A stretch of DNA of 64,000 nt from Stenomitos rutilans HA7619-LM2 (GCA_019358945.1 JAHHIE010000005.1:1-64000); one strand, 5' to 3'. Numbered from the stretch's first letter, positions 38,077 through 47,003 are shown. The notes: generated by a model from the sequence alone, not told the origin. Numbers and translations: made by a program.

Positions 38077-38970
38077 ATGGCTGAGGCACAGGGTCGTCGT
38101 CGGGCGGTGGGTCAAGTGTTGTTCGCATCACTTTGGCTGACACTGCTTGTTTTGGTTGTAAAGGTTTGGATTGGTTGGGCAACGCAGTCATTGAGCTTGC
38201 TTGCAGAGTCACTCCAGACGTTGGTTAATGGATTTAGCATTCTGTTGAGCGCGATCGCTATTACCTCGCGCTATCCGGCCGGCCGGGAAGTGAGCGGGCA
38301 CGGTAGGGTAGAAGCGATACTGGCACTCTTGCTAGCCGCCTTTATGGGGTTTGCGTGCCTTAGTGTACTGGCATCATCCGTACAGCAGCTAGGGGCGATC
38401 GCGCAAGATGCTGGAAATGTATTGCCGCTGCGGATGAGTCCGCCCCTCTTTCAGCTTTTGGGCGTGGTGCTGACCATTAACTTTTGCCTTGCCTGCTTTC
38501 AACGTTACGAGGCGGGTCTTTTAGAGAATACTGCATTGCGCTTCAGTGCCTCTTACCTCTTTCAAGATACGTGGCTGGTCATTCCGGTGATGGCTGCATT
38601 AGTGGGAGTCGGGCATGGATATCTTTGGCTTGATCCCTTGCTGGCGATCGTGATGCTCATTGTTGCCGTTTGCAACTGCTGGCGAGTCTTTAACTGGCAG
38701 TTGCCATCGCTGATGAAGCAAATGGCGATCGCGCCAGAAGCTCTCGCCCAAACCATCCATCAGGTGGAAGGGATTACCCACTGCTACGGCATCCAGTCAC
38801 GCGGGGTTGTCGGCCGTCAGGTCTTTGTCGAAATGCGGCTCATCCTGCACCCAGAATGCATGAGTGTGGCGCGCACGATCGCCGAACGGGTGGAACGGGT
38901 CATCCGCGATCGCTATGGCCCTGCGAAAGTGGTGATTTATATCGATAGCGATCGACCAAAGGGCGAGTAA
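38077..38970 (+). CDS. cation-diffusion-facilitator-like protein with degenerate metal sites
   Basis: A 297-residue membrane protein with a CDF layout: about six hydrophobic helices up to residue 210 and a cytoplasmic C-terminal ferredoxin-like domain (QTIHQVEGITHCYGIQSR ... VFVEMRLILHP ... IAERVERVIRDRYGPAKVVIYID). The helix-2 motif normally DxxxD reads ESLQT, and the helix-5 motif normally HxxxD reads YLFQD, so three of the four transport ligands are changed. It may transport a different ion or have a non-transport role. ATG 38077 is clean. Confidence 0.75.
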   Translation: MAEAQGRRRAVGQVLFASLWLTLLVLVVKVWIGWATQSLSLLAESLQTLVNGFSILLSAIAITSRYPAGREVSGHGRVEAILALLLAAFMGFACLSVLASSVQQLGAIAQDAGNVLPLRMSPPLFQLLGVVLTINFCLACFQRYEAGLLENTALRFSASYLFQDTWLVIPVMAALVGVGHGYLWLDPLLAIVMLIVAVCNCWRVFNWQLPSLMKQMAIAPEALAQTIHQVEGITHCYGIQSRGVVGRQVFVEMRLILHPECMSVARTIAERVERVIRDRYGPAKVVIYIDSDRPKGE

Positions 38971-39012
38971 CCTCAAGACCTTGGAGGTCTGACTAGCAAC
39001 CTTTTATGCCGA

Positions 39013-39582
39013 TTAGTCGTAACCCAAGAACCACAACATTCCAATGCGCTTGAGTGAGATCAGTATTATGCCTTCATCCCAGCAAGACCCTACGTTAAAG
39101 ACACCAAATCCGGCTTTATTTTCAAGATAGTAATCGTCAGGTGTCCGCCAGTGTATGCGCCGTTTAACGTTGGTTACAAAATGACAAGACTCGCCAATGA
39201 GTTGAAGCAGTTTGTGAGTGAATTCGATCGCTGGCTCTACGTAGTCGAAGGCAGAAGGCTCCGCTACTACGCTATGAGTCAGTAACCGCACGATTATCCT
39301 TTCAGCTTCTTGAGAAGACGGAATTTCCCACCAAGGCTGAATTGCATGATGTGCAGGTAAATACTTTTTGTAGGGTTCATCTAGACAATCGAGAAAGCCG
39401 TTAGCAAGGACAATTGGATCAATTGAGTCTTCTAAGCTTTCGTTAGTTTCAATCTCCTTGATGATTAAGAATACTGTACCAAGATCAAAGGTGTCCTCAG
39501 CATACGTCGCGCCAGCTTCAATCACCTGTTGAAGCTGAAGAGCTTCTTCAGACAAACATGGATGGAATTTAATCTGAGACAT
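39013..39582 (-). CDS. hypothetical protein
   Basis: A 189-residue soluble protein from ATG 39580-39582 (GAAGGTG ribosome site upstream). It has hydrophobic helices and a C-terminal IHWRTPDDYYLENKAGFGVFNVGSC block, with the end MLWFLGYD. No family is recognised. It converges on the CDF-like gene (42 bases between). The spacing and the ribosome site support a real gene; composition is slightly AT-rich compared with its neighbours. Confidence 0.6.
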   Translation of the reverse strand: MSQIKFHPCLSEEALQLQQVIEAGATYAEDTFDLGTVFLIIKEIETNESLEDSIDPIVLANGFLDCLDEPYKKYLPAHHAIQPWWEIPSSQEAERIIVRLLTHSVVAEPSAFDYVEPAIEFTHKLLQLIGESCHFVTNVKRRIHWRTPDDYYLENKAGFGVFNVGSCWDEGIILISLKRIGMLWFLGYD

Positions 39583-39703
39583 CGATCGCACCTTCAAAAC
39601 AGGAGTCAGAAGTCAGTTCGTAGTTCTAGTTCGTAGTTGATGCGTTACGCCATAGCTAACGCATCCTACGTAGAGGTAGCTTGAGACAGTAGAATACTGA
39701 ACC

Positions 39704-40018
39704 GAGCTATTCTGCAAGCTAGTTGAGCTATCTCTAAGATAGGACGAGCCAGTTCTGAGATGGGTTGAGTCATTAAATGACTTGAATGAGCTATGGCAGA
39801 GATAGGTTGAGTAAGCAAAACGATGGCTCGAGCAAGGGGTGAACTCAGTCGAGTAGTCTTCCAGATAAGTCAAGTTAACTTTGCGCTCAGTCGAGCAATC
39901 TTTTTACTGAGTTGAGCAATCTTTTAGCTGAGTCGAGTAATCTTTTAGCTGAGTCGAGCAACCTCTGAACTAGGTTGAGCAATATCTGAACTGGTTCAAG
40001 TGATCTCTGGGACTAGTC
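39704..40018. repeat. 15-unit tandem array with an exact 21-bp period
   Basis: Every 21 bases a unit begins (G/A)AG(C/T), most often GAGCAATCTTTTAGCTGAGTC, and 15 units fill 39704-40018 with no insertion or deletion at all, though individual units differ at many positions. The best-matched neighbours are units 10-12 (about 39893-39955). Because 21 is a multiple of three, a heptad-coding origin on the minus strand was considered, but stop codons occur in units 10 and 13. The array lies between the hypothetical gene (start 39582) and polA. Confidence 0.85.
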
Positions 40019-40120
40019 GGGCGATTGCACCCGCAGGACAGCCTATCCGAATCATGTGAGTGCGATCGTCCTTCACTGTTCCTTAAGGGAAAGAGTGCCC
40101 TCAAGCCTTCGCAGGTTTCA

Positions 40121-40153
40121 AGACCTCGGAGGTTTTGGAAACCTCCGAGGTCT
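40121..40153. repeat. perfect 15-bp hairpin upstream of polA
   Basis: Arms AGACCTCGGAGGTTT and AAACCTCCGAGGTCT with a three-base loop. Part of the sequence recurs at about 38978 (AAGACCTTGGAGGTCT). It lies in the supposed 5' coding extension of polA and argues for the later start. Confidence 0.8.
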
Positions 40154-40214
40154 AAGACAACGACGATCGCCTGAATTCCTTACAATAGACTTTGTCTCCT
40201 TCAATGGCATTCCC

Positions 40215-43133
40215 TTGGCTTCTCCTGCTAACTCCTCCACCAAACCGCTTATTCTCCTCATCGACGGGCATTCGCTGGCGTTCCGTTCCTACTTTGCGTT
40301 TGCAAAAGGACGAGACGGCGGACTCCGAACGAAAAGCGGGATTCCTACCAGCGTCTCCTATGGCTTTCTGAAAGCGCTGCTGGAAACGATGGAGGCGGAG
40401 AAGCCGCAGTATGTGGCGATCGCCTTTGACCTGTCTGAAAAAACCTTCCGTCACGATGCGGATGAGACTTACAAGGCAGGCAGAGCCGAAACGCCAGAGG
40501 ATTTCATTCCCGATCTGGCAAATCTGCAAGAATTGCTGCTGGCGCTGAATCTGCCCATTCTGACCGCAGAAAACTACGAAGCGGATGATGTGATTGGGAC
40601 GCTGGCACGACGAGCGAGTGCGGATGGCTTTTTGGTCAAGATTTTGAGTGGCGATCGGGACTTGTTCCAACTCATCGATCCCGAATCGGCGACAAAAGTC
40701 CTCTATCTCAGCACGGTTTACGGCAAAGGCACGCCCCCACCCAGAGAATTTGGCGTGGAGCAGGTGAAGGAAAAAATGGGGATTCTGCCGTCGCAGGTGG
40801 TGGACTACAAAGCGCTGTGTGGCGACAGTTCCGACAATATTCCTGGCGTGAAAGGCATTGGCGATAAGACGGCAGTGCAGTTGCTCACCACCTATGGATC
40901 GCTGGAAAAGGTCTACGAGTCGCTGGATCAGATCAAGGGTGCCGTCCGGCAAAAGCTAGAGGCAGGTAAAGACGAAGCGCGTCATTCGCAGTGGATGGCG
41001 CAGATTCACCTGGATGTGCCACTGGAGGTCGATTGGGAGTCGTGCCGCATCCGCGATTTCGATGAGACGATCGTCAATGAACTGCTGGAAAAGCTGGAAT
41101 TTCGCACGTTTATCGATCGCATCCAGAAAGTGCATCGCCAGTTTAGCGGTGGTCAAGAAGACACATCTGATACGGCTCCCGTAGATAAGGCAACCCCAAC
41201 GCCCCAGTACCGGGAAGATGGCGATCTGTGGTTTTTCAGCGCTGAAGATACGATCGCTGCGCAGAAGGTCTTGCCCGTTACTATTACGCCTCATATCATC
41301 GATACGCCTGAGAAGCTGACAGAGTTAGTCGATCGCCTCAAGACCTTCACCACCGTTGAAACTCCCGTCGCTTGGGATACTGAAACCACTGCGCTCGAAC
41401 CCCGCGATGCCGATCTGGTAGGAATTGGCTGCTGCTGGGGTGCCGCACTAGACGACATGGCATACATTCCGCTGGGACACACCAATGGTGGCAACCTCGA
41501 TAAAGCGATCGCGCTGGAGGCACTGCGCCCCATCCTCGAAAGCGCCGACTATCCGAAAGCGTTGCAGAATGCCAAGTTCGATCGCCTAGTGTTGCGCTGT
41601 CAGGGTATCAAACTGGCAGGCGTGATCTTTGATCCCATGCTGGCAAGCTACGTGCTCAACCCTGACGAAAGCCACAATCTGACCGAGTTGAGCGGCAAAC
41701 ACCTGAACATTACGGCGCAAAGCTACACCGATCTGGTACCCAAAGGGAAAACGATCGCCAATATCGCCATTCCTGCTGTCGCAGACTACTGCGGCTTAGA
41801 TGCCTACACCACCTTCCTCCTGGTGCCCAAACTTCGCGCTCTATTAGAGGAAATTCCCGCCCTGCATCGGCTGTTACTGGATGTGGAGCAACCGCTGGAG
41901 CCTGTCCTGGCAGAGATGGAATACTGCGGGGTGCATATTGACGTTGCCTATTTGAAGGAGCTTTCCAAGAAGCTAGAGACGGATCTGGCGGCGATCGAGC
42001 GTCACGCCTACGACGTGGCCGGACAGAAATTTAACCTTGGCTCGCCTAAACAACTCAGCGATTTGCTGTTCAATACCCTGGGACTGGACACCAAAAAATC
42101 GCGCCGCATGAAGACGGGCTTTTCGACCGATGCCGCCACGCTGGAAAAGTTGCAAGGCGATCATCCCGTCATTGATGCCATTCTGGAGCAGCGCACACTC
42201 AGCAAGCTGAAATCCACCTACGTCGATGCGTTGCCCCTGCTGGTGCGCCCCGACACCCACCGCGTCCATACCGACTTCAACCAGACGGGAACAACGACGG
42301 GACGGCTCTCTTCTTCCAATCCAAACCTGCAAAACATTCCCATCCGTACTGCCTTCAGTCGCCAGATTCGCAAAGCCTTCGTCTCCGAACCCGGTTGGGT
42401 GATGGTCGCCGCCGACTATTCCCAAATCGAACTCCGCATTCTGACCCACCTCAGCCAGGAACCCATCTTGCTCGACACCTACCGGGAGAATGGCGACATT
42501 CACACGCTCACGGCACGACTGCTGCTGGAGAAAGACGACATCAACTCCGAAGAACGCCGCCTCGCCAAAATCATCAACTTCGGCGTAATCTACGGCATGG
42601 GTGCCCAACGGTTTGCACGAGAATCAGGCGTAAAAGTCAGCGAAGCCCGCCTGTTTATCGATCGCTTCAACGATCGCTACTCCAACGTCTTCCAATACCT
42701 CCAGCAAATGCAGCGCGAGGCGATCGCCAACGGCTACGTCGAAACCATCCTCGGTCGTCGCCGCTACTTCAACTTTGCCAGCGAATCACTCAAGCGGTTG
42801 CGGGGGGCGGAACCGGGGGCGATCGACCTCACCAAACTCAAACTCCGCGACCAGTACGATGCCGGATCGCTCCGTGCCGCCGCCAATGCTCCCATTCAAG
42901 GCTCCAGTGCCGACATCATCAAAATTGCGATGGTCAAACTCCACGACCTCATCGAGCCGTACCAGGCGCGACTCTTGCTGCAAGTCCACGATGAACTCGT
43001 CTTCGAGATGCCCCCTGAAGAATGGGCAGAACTGGGACCCAAAATCAAAGCTACAATGGAATCAGCCGTCGAACTATCCATTCCCTTAGTCGTCGAAATT
43101 CACTCTGGCGAAAACTGGATGGAAACCAAGTAG
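40215..43133 (+). CDS. polA: DNA polymerase I
   Basis: A 972-residue polymerase if started at TTG 40215 (MASPANSSTKPL), which matches the usual cyanobacterial N-terminus; a GTG at 40056 would prepend 53 residues encoded by a dispersed hairpin. The 5' nuclease domain (residues about 10-300) has ILLIDGHSLAFRSYFAFAKG and a helix-hairpin-helix NIPGVKGIGDKTAVQLL. The 3'-5' exonuclease domain (about 385-590) keeps WDTETTALEP. The polymerase domain has motif A DYSQIELRI, motif B RRLAKIINFGVIYGMG and motif C LLLQVHDELVFE. So it should nick-translate, proofread and repair. No ATG is available near the domain start. Confidence 0.95.
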   Translation: MASPANSSTKPLILLIDGHSLAFRSYFAFAKGRDGGLRTKSGIPTSVSYGFLKALLETMEAEKPQYVAIAFDLSEKTFRHDADETYKAGRAETPEDFIPDLANLQELLLALNLPILTAENYEADDVIGTLARRASADGFLVKILSGDRDLFQLIDPESATKVLYLSTVYGKGTPPPREFGVEQVKEKMGILPSQVVDYKALCGDSSDNIPGVKGIGDKTAVQLLTTYGSLEKVYESLDQIKGAVRQKLEAGKDEARHSQWMAQIHLDVPLEVDWESCRIRDFDETIVNELLEKLEFRTFIDRIQKVHRQFSGGQEDTSDTAPVDKATPTPQYREDGDLWFFSAEDTIAAQKVLPVTITPHIIDTPEKLTELVDRLKTFTTVETPVAWDTETTALEPRDADLVGIGCCWGAALDDMAYIPLGHTNGGNLDKAIALEALRPILESADYPKALQNAKFDRLVLRCQGIKLAGVIFDPMLASYVLNPDESHNLTELSGKHLNITAQSYTDLVPKGKTIANIAIPAVADYCGLDAYTTFLLVPKLRALLEEIPALHRLLLDVEQPLEPVLAEMEYCGVHIDVAYLKELSKKLETDLAAIERHAYDVAGQKFNLGSPKQLSDLLFNTLGLDTKKSRRMKTGFSTDAATLEKLQGDHPVIDAILEQRTLSKLKSTYVDALPLLVRPDTHRVHTDFNQTGTTTGRLSSSNPNLQNIPIRTAFSRQIRKAFVSEPGWVMVAADYSQIELRILTHLSQEPILLDTYRENGDIHTLTARLLLEKDDINSEERRLAKIINFGVIYGMGAQRFARESGVKVSEARLFIDRFNDRYSNVFQYLQQMQREAIANGYVETILGRRRYFNFASESLKRLRGAEPGAIDLTKLKLRDQYDAGSLRAAANAPIQGSSADIIKIAMVKLHDLIEPYQARLLLQVHDELVFEMPPEEWAELGPKIKATMESAVELSIPLVVEIHSGENWMETK

Positions 43134-43203
43134 TTAGCCTACTGAGTGATTGCCTTTGTCAGCAAAGCTATAATTTCCCTCAAAAACAGAGCGGTAACAG
43201 TTG

Positions 43204-43401
43204 ATGTCACTTGAGAACATTGAAAATGCAATTCTCTCACTGCCGTCTCATGAGTTTGAGAGACTAAGGGCTTGGTTTTTCGATCTGGATTACGCACGGT
43301 GGGATGAACAGATTGAACAGGATATTGCAGACGGTAAATTAGAGACGTTGGCGCAAGAGGCGATCGCTGAATTTGAAGCTGGGCACTGCCGAGAACTGTG
43401 A
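43204..43401 (+). CDS. antitoxin of a type II pair
   Basis: A 65-residue acidic protein (MSLENIENAILSLPSHEFERLRAWF ... DGKLETLAQEAIAEFEAGHCREL). This pattern is found in cyanobacterial antitoxin-type small proteins that precede ParE/RelE-like toxins. It starts at ATG 43204 and stops six bases before the toxin ATG, a typical co-translated arrangement. The reading frame is intact. DNA-binding and toxin-binding ends cannot be assigned here. Confidence 0.75.
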   Translation: MSLENIENAILSLPSHEFERLRAWFFDLDYARWDEQIEQDIADGKLETLAQEAIAEFEAGHCREL

Positions 43402-43407
43402 TACCCA

Positions 43408-43667
43408 ATGCACCATACCACTCGACGCTTCTGGCAATGCTACGATGCTTTACCCGAAAGCGTTCAGCGAACGGCTGATCAGTGCTACGAGTTGCTCAAA
43501 ACCGATCCGTCTCACCCCTCGTTGCATTTCAAAAAGCTAGGGAACAAGTATTGGTCAGTTCGAGCAGGGTTAAGCCACCGTGCGTTGGGTGTGAGGTAAA
43601 GAACGGCATTTCCTGGTTTTGGATTGGAACACACGCAGAGTACGACAAGCTAATCAGCAACCTTTAA
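43408..43667 (+). pseudogene. frameshifted RelE/HigB-like toxin
   Basis: The first part reads MHHTTRRFWQCYDALPESVQ ... FKKLGNKYWSVRAGLSHRALGV and hits TAA at 43597. The next frame then continues EVKNGISWFWIGTHAEYDKLISNL to TAA 43667. Together they form a normal 86-residue ParE/RelE-superfamily ribonuclease-type toxin. A single base is missing around 43590 (GGTGTGAGG where GGTGTTGAGG is expected). The toxin is therefore probably inactive, with the antitoxin intact. A sequencing error is possible. Confidence 0.75.
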
Positions 43668-43710
43668 AGACCTAAGAAGAGTGGGCACTGCCCACCCTAC
43701 GATCTATCCG

Positions 43711-44079
43711 CTACGCGATCGGCAGAATTGCCACACTGCCACCTTCATAGGCTTGTACCCTGAGTTCAAACCCTTCCAGTAAAGCCATTCCTACTAAAGG
43801 TGCCGTATCAGAGGCATTGATCTCAACCACCCGAAGCTGACCGTCCCAGATGACTGTCCCACGATAGACATCAAATGTTCTACGACTCCCATCACCTAGA
43901 AACCCTTCCTGCTGTGTAAACCAAGTCAACGCCAGATCCGCAATCATGGTTAACGGCAGCGTCAAGCCTCCTGTAAAGCCCGTGTCAATGACGGCGCGAA
44001 TCCCTTGCTTCTTTTGCTGATCGCCAATCACCACAAGCTGAACAATTGCCTCTCGATGATGCACAAAACCAAAAATCAT
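43711..44079 (-). CDS. clan AA (retropepsin-like) aspartic protease
   Basis: A 122-residue protein with one catalytic motif AVIDTGFTGGLTLP, a flap-like middle and a C-terminal LVGMALLEGFELRV motif resembling the second hydrophobic triad, so it should act as a homodimer. Cyanobacterial homologues are small and of unknown substrate. ATG 44077-44079 overlaps the stop TGA (44076-44078) of the upstream gene in an ATGA arrangement; a longer N-terminal frame is rejected. Cytosolic (no signal peptide). Confidence 0.82.
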   Translation of the reverse strand: MIFGFVHHREAIVQLVVIGDQQKKQGIRAVIDTGFTGGLTLPLTMIADLALTWFTQQEGFLGDGSRRTFDVYRGTVIWDGQLRVVEINASDTAPLVGMALLEGFELRVQAYEGGSVAILPIA

Positions 44080-44375
44080 TGTGCTTCTATCGGGGTATGA
44101 AATCCCAAACGATGAACCGGACCAGTGCCAATCCGAACGCACCAAGGTTGAGCATCGGGAAGGCGTTGGAAAAGCCGATCGGCTGCACTCAAGCTATCAT
44201 CGCCAATCTCAAACTCACCCGTCTCGATATCGATCGCCACAATCTTGTTCCGGTGGTTTGGCTCAACCTGAAGCCGGATTTTGGATTCATAGAGGGCATT
44301 GCCCCGTTGGGTAAATTCTTCTTTACTATATCGGGGTCGTCGTTGGTGAAACCTCTCCTCTGGAGAAACTGCCAT
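44076..44375 (-). CDS. hypothetical partner of the aspartic protease gene
   Basis: A 99-residue protein (MAVSPEERFHQRRPRYSKEEFTQRGNALYES ... GDDSLSAADRLFQRLPDAQPWCVRIGTGPVHRLG). No domain name is known to me, but this type of gene regularly precedes clan AA protease genes in cyanobacteria, and here the two overlap by four bases. It might be an adaptor or specificity factor or have a toxin-antitoxin-like role; this is inference only. Confidence 0.7.
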   Translation of the reverse strand: MAVSPEERFHQRRPRYSKEEFTQRGNALYESKIRLQVEPNHRNKIVAIDIETGEFEIGDDSLSAADRLFQRLPDAQPWCVRIGTGPVHRLGFHTPIEAQ

Positions 44376-44585
44376 GAGTTTGACCTCGCTGCGACTTGCA
44401 CCCTTTATTTTAGCCTGGGCAGTTGATCGCTAGTTTCAAAATTTGTGTTGGGTTTCACGTTGTTCAACCCAACCTACAAGATCTACCAGTACTTCAGCTT
44501 AAAATAGCTGATGTTATTGGTGAGACAATAATGGACATCTTCTTTAGACAATCAACATCCATTTAGTTCACACGAGCAAGCATCT

Positions 44586-45095
44586 GTGGCTACTGATAAT
44601 TCTTCCGACCAATACTGGAAGCGTATGAGGTCACTTGGTGAATTGCGCTGCCAAGTGATAGCGTGTACAGTTTCTGATATTCCTAGATTCAAGCGCTACT
44701 TCAATCCACCTCCAGAAGCAAACTTGACTGAAGAGCTTCACATTCATTTGTTACAGCTATGGGAGCATGATCTGCCAAACGCGACAGGTAACCAATACAA
44801 TGGCATGGCGGTAATAGCGGCAGGAATTTTGACATTCGGGAACTTAAGTATGGTTGACTACATTCTTGCCAACTTGCCACCCCATCGAATTGTGCTCGAT
44901 CACGGCTGCGGATTTTGTAATTTATTAGCGTTTAGAGCCGTTGCAAGATTGCTGCCTCTACCGAAGGAACTTTCAAATTACTCATTGTGGGTAAAAGGAA
45001 GCTCTGAAGCTAAACAAGTTAAAAATTGGGTTCATGAGTATCGTTCACATTTAATTTGGAACCCAAAAAACGAACAATTTATTGTGAATGAATAG
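44586..45095 (+). CDS. hypothetical protein
   Basis: A 169-residue protein beginning at GTG 44586. A leucine-rich helical middle (HLLQLWEHDLPN, GMAVIAAGILTFGNLSMVDYILANLP) is followed by a cysteine/histidine block DHGCGFCNLLAFRAV near residue 108. It is not recognised as any family. Lower GC than its neighbours and the location between decayed or unusual accessory genes suggest acquired DNA. No signal peptide. Confidence 0.55.
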   Translation: MATDNSSDQYWKRMRSLGELRCQVIACTVSDIPRFKRYFNPPPEANLTEELHIHLLQLWEHDLPNATGNQYNGMAVIAAGILTFGNLSMVDYILANLPPHRIVLDHGCGFCNLLAFRAVARLLPLPKELSNYSLWVKGSSEAKQVKNWVHEYRSHLIWNPKNEQFIVNE

Positions 45096-45143
45096 CAGCA
45101 CAATTTCCAAGTAAGCTTTCTGACATCAATTAAAACTTATCCC

Positions 45144-45474
45144 TTATCCTTTAGCCTTTCTAGATTTTTCGTTACGATTCTTAGTTTCTGAGTTTGCGCC
45201 ATTTGCTAGCAAAATGTCTATCAGATCTTGATCTCCAGCCTCCATAAGTGCCGTCTTGCCACTATGGTTTTTGGCGTTGACATCTGAGCCTAACTCAATC
45301 AGTGTTTCTATCACTTCGACACGATTTAGCCCCTTTCTTGCTGCACAGTAGATTAAGTGGTGTTCTACCCCATTCATCTCGATGCTTTAAACTTGCCCCT
45401 TTCAATACCAAAAGGCGGATTTGACCCACATCACCATTTGCAATGGCATCATTCAGCTCTCGGTTTAGATCCAT
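45144..45474 (-). pseudogene. frameshifted ankyrin-repeat protein
   Basis: The N-terminal part, MDLNRELNDAIANGDVGQIR then a GASLKHRDEWGRTPLN end, is out of frame with the rest, which continues as IYCAARKGLNRVEVIETLIELG, SDVNAKNHSGKTALMEAG and DQDLIDILLANGANSETKN. A one-base insertion near 45360 (CTTAATCTAC against expected CTTATCTAC) would explain the break. Together there are about three ankyrin repeats. It is probably a pseudogene; a sequencing error is possible. Confidence 0.75.
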
Positions 45475-45652
45475 GACACTTAACATACGAAAAACTAGTT
45501 ATCAAGACCGTTTGCCGCGCTATTGGCACATTAGAGCTTGTTTAACTCAATGCTAAATGCCAACAAGTTCTTCAACGCGCTCAGCATGGCAACAATATGC
45601 AACCTAGCATAACGGCTTCTTAACTCCCCACTCCCTACTTCCCATTCCCTCT

Positions 45653-46180
45653 ATGTCCTCCCCCCCCATCGGTATCATCATGGGCAGCGATTCAGATTTG
45701 CCCACCATGCAGGACGCGATCGCCGCTTGCGAAGAATTTGATGTTCTCTGCGAAATCGGCATCGTTTCAGCACACCGTACACCTGAACGCATGGTCGATT
45801 ATGCCCAGCAAGCGCATGTGCGCGGGTTAAAAGTGATCATTGCAGGCGCGGGTGGTGCGGCACACCTGCCGGGAATGGTAGCAGCACTCACGCCCTTACC
45901 TGTGATTGGCGTACCTGTGATTAGCCGTCACTTACAAGGACTGGATTCGCTGTACTCGATCGTCCAAATGCCAGCCGGAGTTCCCGTCGCAACAGTGGCG
46001 ATCGGCAATGCCCGTAACGCCGGACTCCTCGCCGTGCAAATTCTGGCAACCCACGATCCAGCGCTACTCGAAAAGGTGCAGCAGTATCGTCAGAGCCTTA
46101 CTCAAATCGTGATTGAAAAGCAGGCGAAGCTCCAGGAAAAAGGCTACAAGCGCTATCTGGATGAGGAGATGAGGCTTTAG
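45653..46180 (+). CDS. purE: N5-carboxyaminoimidazole ribonucleotide mutase
   Basis: A 175-residue PurE that moves the carboxyl of N5-CAIR to give CAIR in purine synthesis. Signatures: [12 protein letters not shown], the histidine in [38 protein letters not shown] and [15 protein letters not shown]. Single-domain, as in bacteria with PurK; purK is not in the window. A cytosine-rich run precedes the start. Confidence 0.96.
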   Translation: MSSPPIGIIMGSDSDLPTMQDAIAACEEFDVLCEIGIVSAHRTPERMVDYAQQAHVRGLKVIIAGAGGAAHLPGMVAALTPLPVIGVPVISRHLQGLDSLYSIVQMPAGVPVATVAIGNARNAGLLAVQILATHDPALLEKVQQYRQSLTQIVIEKQAKLQEKGYKRYLDEEMRL

Positions 46181-46213
46181 GAGGCAGAAGGCAGGAGGCA
46201 GAGAGCAGAAGGG

Positions 46214-46951
46214 TTAGAGCGTATCGGGATCGATGCCACGATCGCGCAACTTCGCCAGTAGTTCTTCGCGTAGCTGCCGTTCCTGTGCTGCCTGTTGTTC
46301 TGCGAGTGCTACCTGTTGTTCTGCGAGTGCTGCCTGTTCATCAGGAGTAGGATAACGATCGCCGTTCTCGTCAAACCAGTACAGCCACTCGCGTTCCCAG
46401 GCAGCATATTTGCCCTGTCCACGCCCGATCGCAATGCCAACTTCTGGCATCCAGAACGGTTCGCCTGACTGCTTGATATAGCGATCGTTGTCCAGACGAT
46501 AGACCTCAAACGGTTCGTGATTGGGGCGTTGACGACTGTGGTTGTAAATAATGTAATACAGCACACCCAGTTGGATATACTTCGCCATTTTGGTGTCGTA
46601 CTCACCGTTATAGGTTTCTGAAACGGTTTCCAACGCCAGAATCGGTGGAATGTTATTCTCCCGCCAGAGCAAGTAACTCAGCCGCCCCTGATCGCCTCGC
46701 GTCCGTCGCTCCACACCCAAACTCAGAAAGCCATCGGGAATAATTGGCACATACGGCGGTTCGGGAATGTAGTAAATCCCCATATCCACACCAAAAAACC
46801 AGTCCTGGCGATCGTCCCAAATAGTTGCCAGGATGGTCAGCAGCAGATTTGGGATCAGGTTTTGCAGCTCATTATCCACAGGGGTTTCATCCGAAGAAGG
46901 CAAGTCCTCATCGGTTGGAAGGTATCGCAACGGATCGTACTGTTGTACCAT
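46214..46951 (-). CDS. Uma2-family endonuclease (DUF820-type)
   Basis: A 245-residue PD-(D/E)XK-fold protein of the Uma2 family, very abundant in cyanobacteria. It has IPDGFLSLGVERR with the Asp, PPILALETVSETY with the Glu, and YIQLGVLYYIIYNHSR as the following helix. The C-terminus (about 205-235) has a coiled-coil of AALAEQQVALAEQQAAQERQ repeats. Biological role unknown; no transposase partner nearby. It starts at ATG 46949-46951. Confidence 0.9.
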   Translation of the reverse strand: MVQQYDPLRYLPTDEDLPSSDETPVDNELQNLIPNLLLTILATIWDDRQDWFFGVDMGIYYIPEPPYVPIIPDGFLSLGVERRTRGDQGRLSYLLWRENNIPPILALETVSETYNGEYDTKMAKYIQLGVLYYIIYNHSRQRPNHEPFEVYRLDNDRYIKQSGEPFWMPEVGIAIGRGQGKYAAWEREWLYWFDENGDRYPTPDEQAALAEQQVALAEQQAAQERQLREELLAKLRDRGIDPDTL

Positions 46952-47003
46952 GACCAGTCCCCTATAGGCTTATGGATTGTATTTTAGCCAGTCTGGGTAA
47001 TTG

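Noticed and set aside
39613-39873. Serine-rich heptad protein encoded on the minus strand by the 21-bp array
   Set aside because: The frame has a TTG start only, stops recur in the remaining units, and no ribosome site is seen.
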